Part shown: positions 37,201 through 45,396 of the stretch, piece after piece
Numbering within the stretch: position 1 is the first letter of the stretch
Layout: the number at the start of each line of letters is the position of its first letter
Source: DSVQ01 sp964484765
GTDB taxonomy: Bacteria > Planctomycetota > Planctomycetia > Planctomycetales > Planctomycetaceae
Length of the DNA stretch: 64,000 nt
Direction: 5' to 3'
Assembly (NCBI GenBank): GCA_964484765.1
Contig: CAZAGI010000040.1
Coordinates: forward strand, 4,269-68,268
Translations under genes and position numbers: made by a program
Notes under the pieces: generated by a model
What the model was told of the DNA's origin: nothing
What the model saw: only the letters and a program-made list of their open reading frames with translations
The model's database searches: none

Positions 37201-39634
37201 CGAGTTCCCGAGCCACGACCGCGGTCACCCCGCGAGCGCCGCCGGTCACCACCCACACACCGTGCGGAACTTTGCCGCCCTGCAGCTGTGCCGACGCCGG
37301 TTGCGGAACGGCTTTGACGATCGACCGCGTGCCCCGGACCCAGCCGACCTCCAGCGGTCCCTGTCGACCCGCGAGTTCTTTGAACACCGCCTCAATCAGC
37401 ACCGCCGGCGATTCCTCATACGGAGCATCAACCACTTTGGCGAGCAAGTCCGGCAGTTCGCGACGGATGCCTTTGAACAAGCCGGTGATCCCGCCCCCTT
37501 CGCAACCATGCACACGACCGCAGAAGCCGAAGTCGCCACCGAGGGCGGTTACGCCGACCATGGTTGCCGACTTCAGCGCCTTCGTTTCCTGCAACAGTTG
37601 CGTCCATCGCTGGCAGACGAAGAAGGGTGTCATCGCGCCGATTTGCCGGCGTTGTTGCCAGCCGTCAACACTTGCAATCGCCGCGGCATCATCACGAGCC
37701 GTCGTCACAAACAGATGATGGATCGGCCCTTGACTCCATGCGGAGTTAAGTGCCGCGACGGCGGTATCAACATCGCCATGGGCCGGTAGCACATGCACGG
37801 TGACACCATCGGCTTGCAGCCGGGTTCGTAGCGCTTCTGACAGTTTGTTGTCGCCGAGGATCGCCGCCGCGCCGCTCCAGGTCGGCTTGGCCACAACGCT
37901 GCTCGGCAGCGGTGCTTCTTCCATCCGCAGCACATGACGCTGAACGACGCGATGATCTTCCGTGGGCAACCCGGCGCGAGCATCAGCCTGTGCCGATCGG
38001 CTCGGCCGTGCGACGGCGGGCGCGGGTGACGACAACCGCACAGGCTCCGGCGTTTCGTCGGTGGGTTCATCGTGGAACAGCAATTCCTTCAGATCGAGAC
38101 GGAAATACTGGTCGATGATTTCACCCGAACGCGGCCCCGGCGTGACATACAGTTCGCCAAGTTCCGGCCGCATCACAATGCTGATCTGATTATCGACGCG
38201 GCGGATCGTGTTCATTGTCGCGTGCGGCGTGAGTCGGCCGCGTCCCAGATCGAACCGGTCGCGCAACGCCTGTTGCGCCATTTCCAGCGACACGCCGCCG
38301 AGATCTTCACCGACCAGCTGATTGAGCCGGTTCAGGCGATGGCGTGAATGTTCGGGGATTTCGGCAATCGGCGGTTGCAGCAGGCAGTGATTGGTGGTGA
38401 GAACGCACTTCGGACCGTCCTGCACCTGCAGCGTACCGCCGTCGTATTCGACATAGCACAACCGATCGGTCGGATGATGGCTGATGCACAGGCTCCACGC
38501 CCCGGCACGATCGATCCCGCGGAGAATCGCGAGCGCGTCTTCAATCGTCTCCGAGTGTTCGAGCAACCTTTTGACGACGACCGGATGGACTTTGCCCACG
38601 GCGGTTGAAGCGCGACGCGGACGGTCGAGAAGCAAAGTGCTGCTGATCGCAATCCCCGCAGCGTTGATTCCGTTCAGCCCGCCGGTTTGACCCGCGACGC
38701 TGAAAGTGACGTGCGGAATCCCACCCGTCGGCCGCCGAATCTGCACGATGCGGGCGATGCAATCGGGCAGGGTCAGCGACAACGGGGAATCTTCGTTCAC
38801 AGCGTGAACCAGACCAAATTCCGGATTGCGTTGGCGAGTGTACGCGAATTGCGTGCAGCCCGGAACGTAATCCGGATACATCCCCAGGTTGTGCGCGATC
38901 ACTGCGGGAACCGGGAGATTGGCGCCATCAGCAATCCCGTGGAGTTCTTCCAGTTCCTGCTCGCCGAAATACATCGTCGGCTTCGCGAGCGCCTCGTCGA
39001 GTTCCGGAATGTTCTGCAACCGCGGTCCGAGCATCGCCGCATAACGGGTCATGATCGTCTTGATTTCCACGGCCTGGCTGCGGCCGTGCTGCTGACCCAT
39101 TTCGTAAGCCGAGCCTGTGATCGGGACCACGCTGAAAGCGTCGGGTAACTTCGTGACGGTGGTCGCTTCCACGGTGACTGCGGCGGGAACGGCTTCGATG
39201 ACGACTTGCGGTTTCGCGTCCGCGACCACTTCCACCGCCGGTGCGGAAGCGGGTGTTTTGGTGACGAAGTCGAGGAGGCTGGTGAGGGTGCGGAAGTCGT
39301 CGAGCGAGAGGTCCTGGAGGGAATCGGCGAGATGCTTCATATCGAAGTTCTCGGCGAGTTCGCCGATGAGCTGGGCTTTCTTGATCGAGTCGATGCCGAG
39401 GTCGGCTTCGAGATCGGCTTCCATCTCGACCATGTCGGCGGGATAGCCCGTCTGGTCGACGACGAAGTTGATCATGAACTGCTGCACCGCCGCCCGGTCC
39501 ATCGTGGTGGTGACTTCCGTTACGACCGGCGCGGGCTGTGCCACCACGGCCACCGTTTCAACTTCGGCGACAGGTGTCGCCGCCGGTGTTTTGGTGACGA
39601 AGTCGAGGAGGCTGGTGAGGGTGCGGAAGTCGTC
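34298..39634 (-). CDS. PUFA-synthase-type megasynthase, C-terminal part: ACP, C45 domain, KR, DH, DH (5' side ends in assembly gap)
   Basis: About 1778 residues, in one frame from the gap edge to the stop; a continuation of the gene at 39735-44193. Order: tail of an ACP interrupted by the gap; one complete ACP (about 39262-39505) with the phosphopantetheine Ser in GIDSIKKAQ (Ser83 of this part); a C45-type Ntn-hydrolase/acyltransferase domain (about 165-520) with MGQQHGRSQ and the likely Cys nucleophile in VPGCTQFAYT; a ketoreductase (about 580-1060) with WVVTGGARGVTAVV and catalytic Ser and Tyr in GSTSGRFGGMGQADYSM; two hot-dog dehydratases with HxxxGxxxxP motifs, HRYQGVSILP (His about 1122) and HTFGGKPLLP, each with a matching Asp (ATIDAGL, ATLDSCL). 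An Ala/Pro linker separates the two DH domains. No enoyl reductase or thioesterase is visible. The C45 insertion is unusual and may release or transfer the chain. Confidence 0.85.
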   Translation of the reverse strand, partial: DDFRTLTSLLDFVTKTPAATPVAEVETVAVVAQPAPVVTEVTTTMDRAAVQQFMINFVVDQTGYPADMVEMEADLEADLGIDSIKKAQLIGELAENFDMKHLADSLQDLSLDDFRTLTSLLDFVTKTPASAPAVEVVADAKPQVVIEAVPAAVTVEATTVTKLPDAFSVVPITGSAYEMGQQHGRSQAVEIKTIMTRYAAMLGPRLQNIPELDEALAKPTMYFGEQELEELHGIADGANLPVPAVIAHNLGMYPDYVPGCTQFAYTRQRNPEFGLVHAVNEDSPLSLTLPDCIARIVQIRRPTGGIPHVTFSVAGQTGGLNGINAAGIAISSTLLLDRPRRASTAVGKVHPVVVKRLLEHSETIEDALAILRGIDRAGAWSLCISHHPTDRLCYVEYDGGTLQVQDGPKCVLTTNHCLLQPPIAEIPEHSRHRLNRLNQLVGEDLGGVSLEMAQQALRDRFDLGRGRLTPHATMNTIRRVDNQISIVMRPELGELYVTPGPRSGEIIDQYFRLDLKELLFHDEPTDETPEPVRLSSPAPAVARPSRSAQADARAGLPTEDHRVVQRHVLRMEEAPLPSSVVAKPTWSGAAAILGDNKLSEALRTRLQADGVTVHVLPAHGDVDTAVAALNSAWSQGPIHHLFVTTARDDAAAIASVDGWQQRRQIGAMTPFFVCQRWTQLLQETKALKSATMVGVTALGGDFGFCGRVHGCEGGGITGLFKGIRRELPDLLAKVVDAPYEESPAVLIEAVFKELAGRQGPLEVGWVRGTRSIVKAVPQPASAQLQGGKVPHGVWVVTGGARGVTAVVARELGRRFGLTMHLLGSTTQPAIDPSWRNLTEEGLKTLKRTVMDQARAAGKNPANTWKDTERAIEIDRTLQSFRADGIDVHYHACDVADRAKLGTTLNAIRASSGPIHGIIHGAGLEAACKFEKKKRDLVEATLKVKMDAGLALLELTQLDPLEWFVGFGSTSGRFGGMGQADYSMAQDMLCKMCDWVRVRRPEVSAVGMHWPPWADVGMAARPESKIALQSSNLAFMPPLEGAAHVIDELLTEALEGEVLYLDKPDMIDTDGTMPDAGTKAEYRRRDPLVKTLPLIETISGLTPTRVIGKALFDPALEPFLLEHRYQGVSILPAVVGLETMAETATLLAADGRHVVGVKNMTVHQGFRFHLPKPQRARAIAEAKDGAYACRLEADFFDRVGRLVEAHRLQMDATLDLSATYPQLPTVELGPKPTEWKQHQYVTDWRTMKFPEDARVYHGYCFQALTDYSLVSDGIWAHIVVPQPELIAGRRHAAGWLLPSATIDAGLLASDLYVWNTYKVSDLPYSFDQIRFARALVPGELLTMRMWIRGRQDRKMRADFVYVDATGKVVLEVIGYEMVETRSVSTPAAIVSEAAPKPAPVVKPVAATTVVAPATNVGPAPAPAPSPLKTTASRIVPQAAAPAPAPMPLGHVNGVATKLAGPATAASVPASTPIVRASDIAELPMIDNAKWTTPTELVAEIKLDPQSDLFLIQHTFGGKPLLPAVIGLESMIQAASLTQPTRVFDSVGDFQIIAPCKFRDQNPITVKVVAEVNGDAVKCRLISTVGKETVFQTATVMFADKAEPVLAPTLESAPFPYSPMNYAEGKQAQLLHGPLFRCLKSLCLQRDGGFGKVAAAAANNLAGSRKGSKWFLPTATLDSCLVATGVDLFILMNKRTEVPHRMGEVRVVRLPKEGEACIVRLFYRGHTDRNTTYDLILYGANKDVLLTVKNYQGIRTSKDADSSLWNGEAAEGRFADAAQN
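39259..39505 (-). repeat. Complete ACP repeat unit of the megasynthase
   Basis: This ACP unit is nearly identical at DNA level to the segments on both sides of the assembly gap: 39259-39297 repeats at 39596-39634 without change, and the ACP start next to 39439 repeats at 39735-39804 with only two base differences over about 70 bp. Recent or homogenised tandem duplication of ACP modules explains why the assembler broke here. Confidence 0.85.
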
Positions 39635-39734
39635 NNNNNNNNNNNNNNNNNNNNNNNNNNNNNNNNNNNNNNNNNNNNNNNNNNNNNNNNNNNNNNNNNN
39701 NNNNNNNNNNNNNNNNNNNNNNNNNNNNNNNNNN
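39635..39734. other. Assembly gap of 100 Ns inside the ACP array
   Basis: A run of exactly 100 unknown bases, the conventional placeholder for a gap of unknown size. It begins in the ACP motif after GYPA and ends at DDFRT. In the complete ACP these are 45 residues apart, so the shortest true gap is 134 bases, which also restores the reading frame (the frame needs a length of 2 mod 3). Further whole ACP units may be missing. Confidence 0.95.
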
Positions 39735-42700
39735 CGGCGGGATAGCCCGTCTGGTCGACGACGAAGTTGATCATGAACTGCTGCACCGCGGCGCGGTCCA
39801 TCGTCACCGTGACCGGAGCAGCCGCCACGGCCACCGTTTGAGCGACCGCAGCGGTTGTCGCTGTGATTGCAACGCTGGTCGTCTCGACGTGCTCTTCGCG
39901 GGCCGCAGGAACGGTTGCGATGACACGCCGCACGGGACCGCTCTCGCCGCGACATTGGCGACGACTCGCGGTGGCGTCGAAGAACAACACCTTCCCCGGT
40001 TCCACGCTGGCAACGGTCGCCGCTGCTGCAGTGACGGGCCAGAGACCGGTGGTTTCCAGCAGCCCGTGCAAGCGTTCCAGGGCTTCTCGGCCGGTGTGTT
40101 TCGGCAAATCCGCAGAGATCAACGACACCGGACGGTCTTTGAGAATCCGCTGGTTCAACCGCGTGAGGATCTGCTGCGGACCGACTTCGAGGAACAGGTT
40201 GACGCCGTCGGCCGCGAGTTGCTCAATCAACTGCACGTACCGCACCGGTGTCGTCAATTGCTCGACCAGATTGTTCCGCACGGCTTCCGCACAGCTCACG
40301 TAGTCCAGCGACACACTGCTGAAGAACTTCAACTGTGGTGCCTGGATCGCCGTGCGTTCCAGCGCCGAGCGGAAGGCAGGTTTCGCTTCGGTGAGCAACG
40401 GCGTGTGATACGGCCGGGGAACGGCAAGCACCCGCGTTGCGAAGCCTTCGGATTCAAGCAACCGCTTCACGCCGTGGATCGCATCAGAGGTGCCACCGAC
40501 CACGGTTTGATCGGGGGCGTTGTGGCTGGCGAGATATGCCGCACCGGGGAGGTGTGACAGAAGTCGCTCGACCACGTCGAGCGGGGCCGTCGTGGACATC
40601 AAGCTGCCGCGCGTGCTTTCGCGTGATTCCACCGCGTTGGTCCGGTCGCGGGTGATTTCGATGGCATCGCCAAAGGTGAGCGCCCCTGCGGTCACCAAGG
40701 CCGGGAACTCGCCGTAGCTGTGGGAACTGATGACATCCGGCCGCAAGCCTTCGCTCATCAGCAGCCGGGCGACCAGGGTGTCGGCGATCAGCATCGACAA
40801 CTGCGTCAGGAACACGTCCTGGCCAAGTTGCTCGTTGGGAGTCCACGCCAACTCCGCGAACCGCGGAGCTTTGTGCTGGACAAGAATCGCGTCCAATTCG
40901 TTGAGGATGTCACGCGCGGCCTTTGATTCGTTCACGAGGTCGCGCAACATCCCGGTGTACTGCGAACCTTGTCCTGGGAAGAGGAACGCCACTTTCGGCC
41001 GCGACGCGGTTGATTCGCGGTAGTAGACCCCTTGTTGTTCGAGCAGACCGTTCGGGGCGTGCGGGAGCTGTTCCGTCGCGAGTTGCAGTTTCTTCACCAA
41101 GGTTTGGGTGTTGTCGGCCACAATCGCCAGGCGGACGTTATCGCGTCCGTTGAAATGATCGATCCCACCGGACGAGAACAGCGGCGTGGCGTCGGACTGC
41201 CATTTCGCCATTTCCGACCGCAGGGCGTCGCGAGACACAGCACCCAGACGCACGGTCTTCCACTCGGTCGGGCCGACAATCACAGACGGGGCTTTCACGG
41301 CACGTTGCGGCGCGGCGGGCAGGTTCTGTCCCCCTTCCACAAGCATCGTGTAAACCGCGCCGTTGGGGCCGCTGTTGGTCACCGCGGCCAATGTTTTGCC
41401 AGCCGGAAGCGTCGCAAAGAGCGGCTGAGGATCCTGTGCGATCTTCAATGTGTCGGGATGCGACAACACACCCGCCAAGGGTTGGCTCATGCCCGGAGTC
41501 CGGGGAACCTGACCATGCTCCAATTCCACCACCGTCTTGATCAACGACACCATGCCGGACAGACCAAGAGTGTGACCGATCTGGCTGATCGACGACGTGA
41601 GAACCGCCGGGGCATTCCGTTGATCATCGGCGAGCACGTCGGTCAATACGGCGGCTTCCTGTTCGTCGATGCGGCGCATTCCCACCGACGCCACTTCCAC
41701 CATCCCGATCGCATTCGGAGCGACCGACACCGATTCCAACGCCCGCTCCGTCGCTTGACGATAGGCCTTGGCATAGTGATTGACATTCAGCGAGACACCA
41801 ACACCACGAATCACGCCGCGAATGTGGTCGCCGTCGCGCTTCGCGTCCGACAACCGCTTGAGCAATACGACGGCGGCACCTTCTGCCGGAACGATGCCGT
41901 CCATCGCTTGCGAGAACGCCGGGTGCGTTTCACCCGCGGCCAGCGCGCCCCGCAGTTGAAAACCTTCGTAAACATTCATGTCCATGCTGCGTTGTCCTGC
42001 GGCGCACAGGACCATATCGACCGATTGGTCGAGCAGCATGCCGATCGCGGCGGAGATCGACGACATCGACGATGTGTCGCCGGCATCAATCGAGAACGCG
42101 CCCCCCATCATGTCGAACGTCTTGGTCAACCGCGACGCCAAGGTGCTGGCGGTAAAGCTGCCCGTTTCATCGAGCAACGCCGGCATGTGATCGAGCAGCA
42201 GTTGTTCGAAATCGTTCACGACTTGATCAACATCAGCGGCCGCGATCCCGCGCTGCTGGAGTTCGTGCCGCAGATAGTGCTGGAATTCCGGCACGCGCAG
42301 ACCCATCTGCATGTCGCAGGCAAAGTCCCCGCCGAACACCGAGCCGACAATCACCGCGGCACGTTGACGGTCGAACGTCTTCTTGTCATATCCGGCGTCG
42401 CGCATGGCCTGGTCGGCGGCGTCGAGCAGCATGAACTGCAACGGATTCGCGTTGGCGATCTGTTTCGGCGGAACCTTGTGCTTCTTCCAGTCGTAAACAA
42501 AGTCCGTCACGAACCCGCCGCGGATATTCCGGGCGCGCCACGTTCCCTTGGGAGCGGGATCGAAATAAATCGCTGGATTCCAGCGCGTCGCAGGGACGGT
42601 GGTCTTGGGATCACGACCCGAGACGAGCAGATCCCAGAACGCGTCGACCGTGAGCGCGCCGGGCAACACGGCTCCCATACCCACAATCGCGATTGCGGAA

Positions 42701-44193
42701 TCATCCGCAGTTTGCTGCGTGCGAATCACCGAACCATTGGGACCGGCAAGGACCGACACCTGTGTCTTCAGCGATTGCGTGGGACGATCATCCATCACCA
42801 CATGCACGTTGAGGCCGCCGATGCCAAAGGCATTCACGGCTGTCCGCCGTGCTTCACCGGGCTTGGGTTCCGGCCACGGTGTTGATTGCGTCGGGACGTA
42901 AAACGGGATGTCCTTCCAGGCCACATCCGGGTTCAACGTTTTCAGGTTGATTTGGCCGGGAATCGTCTTGTTCTGCATGCACAGCACGGCTTTGACAAAG
43001 CCGGCGATGCCCGCCGATTCCAGCGTGTGGCCGATGTTCGCCTTGACGCTGCCAATGGGAAGTTTCTGGCCTTGGGGCAACCGGTCTTTCAGAGCCAAAG
43101 TGAGTGCCGACAACTCTGTCGCATCGCCGACCTGGGTCGACGTGGCGTGGCATTCGAGATACTGCAGCTTGGCGGGATCGACACCTTGCGGGTAAGCTCG
43201 TTGCACGGCCAGAATCTGGCCTTCTTTTCGCGGCGCCCACAAGCTCTTGCCGCGACCATCCGACGAAACGCCGATGCCGCGAATGACCGCCTTGATGTCG
43301 TCGCCATCGGCGAGCGCTTTCGGCAACGTCTTCAGGATCACGGCGGCGTAACCATCGGAGCTGATGAGTCCATCGGCATTCGCATCAAAGGGGCGCGAGC
43401 CCGTACCGCTAATTGATTGCGCCATTGAGAACAAGACGAGCGCATACCATTTGCTGCACGACGCACCACCAATGAGCGCCATATCAATCTGGCCATGCCG
43501 CAGTGCATGGATGCCCATCGCCATGGCGATCAGCGACGAAGCGCAGGCGGCATCGGTTGCCAGCGCGGGGCCGGTTAACCCGAATGCCTGCGCAATGACT
43601 GCGGACACCATGTGCGCGCCGATTTCCGGCCCGCCATCGAGATTGCGATGCGCTTTTTCACGACGGATGCGATCGACAATGCTGCGAATGATCTGGGTCT
43701 GCTGCTCAAGGGGCAGCTTGGCGAAGGTCTTGTGTTCGCGCAGATACTCCGCGACTTGCTCGCTGTACGTATTGAAGGCGATTTCACCCGATAAGACGCT
43801 GCCGCCCGAGTGTCCAATGTAGACGCCGGTATTGCGCAGCGCGAGATTGAACGGGTCGTATCCTGCGTTGCGGCAAGCCATCGCCGCAACTTCACACATA
43901 ATGAGATGTGCGGGGTCGGTTTGCGCTTCGAGATCCTTCGGCAGCGGGCAAATCGCGGGATTCAGCGGGCGTTCGGGAACCACTCCGCCAATCTTGGAAT
44001 ACGTCCGTCCGAGTTTTCCCCGTTCGGGATGGTAATACAGTGATTGATCAAGCTTTTCGGGGGGAAGCTCGACGATGCCACTGCGTCCTTCGGAGATCAG
44101 CTTCCAGTACGCAGACAAATCGTCTGCGCCGGGGAGCCGGCATCCGAGTCCTACAACGGCGATGGGCATTTCATGGGGTAATAAGGAAGTCAT
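39735..44193 (-). CDS. PUFA-synthase-type megasynthase, N-terminal part: KS, KS-like/CLF, AT, ACP start (3' side ends in assembly gap)
   Basis: About 1487 residues up to the gap. KS1 (about 10-460) has active Cys218 in DAACASS and both His (ECHATSTQ, NIGHTLES), so it should condense. KS2 (about 500-940) has Asp at the Cys position (DAGDTSS, residue 707) and EVASVGM in place of the first His motif, so it is a chain-length-factor-like, non-condensing KS. The acyltransferase (about 1070-1370) has FPGQGSQ, Ser1160 in SHSYGEF and PYHTPLL. An Ala/Thr/Val-rich linker leads to the first ACP (TMDRAAVQQFMINFVVD). This order resembles PfaA/PfaC-type secondary-lipid synthases. AGAAGG precedes two ATG codons (44196 and 44193); the second has the better spacing. 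It heads a minus-strand operon with the SDR, GH3 and Rieske genes. No phosphopantetheinyl transferase or PfaD-like gene is present in the window. Confidence 0.88.
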
Positions 44194-44196
44194 CAT

Positions 44197-44939
44197 GGGC
44201 CTTCTGCTCTGTGCTGGGCTCTCCGCCCAACGTCAGGAGGTCGAATCTCGATCCGTCAAGTCGTTTCAGACTCTCAGCGATGGTATTTTGGGATATTTAG
44301 TCGGGTGATTGGGTTTCTTTCGTTAAGCGAAGGTGGAGCGTACAACCCTGCTGGCACGGAGCATCCGTCGCCGTCGCCACAGTCGCTCCAATTGTCTCGG
44401 CTTGTGCAGTCTTCGCAGAACTCTTGTAATTCACTCAAGTAGGGAGATCGGCGAGAATGGGGCGGTTGCGACGGTTGTAGCGACCGCGCAGTCGTTCAAA
44501 GACGAGAAATCGTATCTTTCGGATACGAGCCTCATTCTCGAAATCTGTACGAAATGACACTCTCAAGCCGCGAGCAGGAGTCCTTCCCAGACCTCGATCT
44601 CACCCAAGATCGAAACCCAGGAACGCTGCCTGCGGAAGAGTTAAAACGGAGAGTTTGTGGTGTGCTGGAGAAGTCTCGACAACATTCCGTCGCGAGACAC
44701 TTCATGGTCAGCAGTTCACAGGCCGGAATGCGTAGCGGTACCACGGCACAGGGTGGACTTTGAGTCCCAGCGACTCGGTCCACCCCGCTATCATTATCAT
44801 TGAAGTCGATGTTTGCAACAGATCCAGCGCAGGGACCCAAGCTTTGCGGGACCCCCAGATCGTCACCGGCGGATTGTTCGCCCGCCGTTGAACACCTAGA
44901 ATTCGCCGTCCGCGTTCCTCACTTCAGCAGGTTGCCGAC
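44197..44939. other. Long intergenic region between divergent synthase operon and queD
   Basis: 743 bp without a gene I can support. It must carry the promoter of the megasynthase operon (minus strand) and that of queD (plus strand). The part at 44285-44325 is AT-richer than its surroundings and, read on the minus strand, contains TAAATA and AAAATA boxes about 90-110 bp before the synthase start. No riboswitch, hairpin or repeat was recognised, and short open frames, including one of 69 codons at 44554-44763, show no family resemblance. Confidence 0.5.
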
Positions 44940-45341
44940 ATGTTTCGCGTCACGCAAGAAATTGAGTTCTGTTACGGACACCGGTTGTTGAACTACGACG
45001 GAAAATGTCGTTTCCTGCACGGTCACAATGGCAAAGCGGTGATTGTGCTGGAAGGCCGGGACCTGGATTCCCGCGGGATGCTGGTCGACTTCACCGACAT
45101 TAAAAAGTCGATCGCCACCTGGATCGATGCCACGCTCGATCACCGGATGATTCTGAACGAAATGGATCCGACGGTCGATTTTTTCCGGCAGCAGCGTGAG
45201 CCGATTTTCACGGTTCCGGAAAATCCGACCGCGGAAAACATCGCCCGGCTGATTTACCGCTTCGCCAAGGAACAGAATTTTCCCATCGCCGAAGTCACGT
45301 TGTGGGAAACAACGAAGGCCTACGCGACTTATTACGAATAG
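44940..45341 (+). CDS. queD: 6-carboxy-5,6,7,8-tetrahydropterin synthase (QueD/PTPS family)
   Basis: A 133-residue enzyme of the PTPS fold that converts dihydroneopterin triphosphate to 6-carboxytetrahydropterin in queuosine biosynthesis. Zinc ligands His14 (CYGHR) and His27, His29 (HGHN) and the catalytic Cys23 (GKCRFLHGH) are present, as are DHRMIL and the C-terminal Glu in VTLWETTKAYATYYE, which binds the pterin. Full length for the family. No other queuosine genes (queC, queE, folE) are adjacent. A role in tetrahydropterin or deazapurine synthesis other than queuosine cannot be excluded. A hairpin follows directly. Confidence 0.9.
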   Translation: MFRVTQEIEFCYGHRLLNYDGKCRFLHGHNGKAVIVLEGRDLDSRGMLVDFTDIKKSIATWIDATLDHRMILNEMDPTVDFFRQQREPIFTVPENPTAENIARLIYRFAKEQNFPIAEVTLWETTKAYATYYE

Positions 45342-45343
45342 AC

Positions 45344-45374
45344 GAAGCCCGGCATCTGACCGATGCCGGGCTTC
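45344..45374. terminator. Bidirectional terminator hairpin, family B
   Basis: Arms GAAGCCCGGCATC (45344-45356) and GATGCCGGGCTTC (45362-45374) are perfect over 13 bp with a 5-base loop, between the convergent stops of queD and glmS. The core matches the hairpins at 30277 and 30336. Confidence 0.8.
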
Positions 45375-45396
45375 TTCCTTGGCATTCCATCCGGGG

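Noticed and set aside
39520..39955. Apparent frameshift splitting the megasynthase into two overlapping frames
   Set aside because: The shift arises from the 100-N placeholder; a gap length of 2 mod 3, such as 134, restores one frame.
44554..44763. 69-codon plus-strand frame in the long intergenic region
   Set aside because: No ribosome binding site, signal, motif or neighbour supports it.
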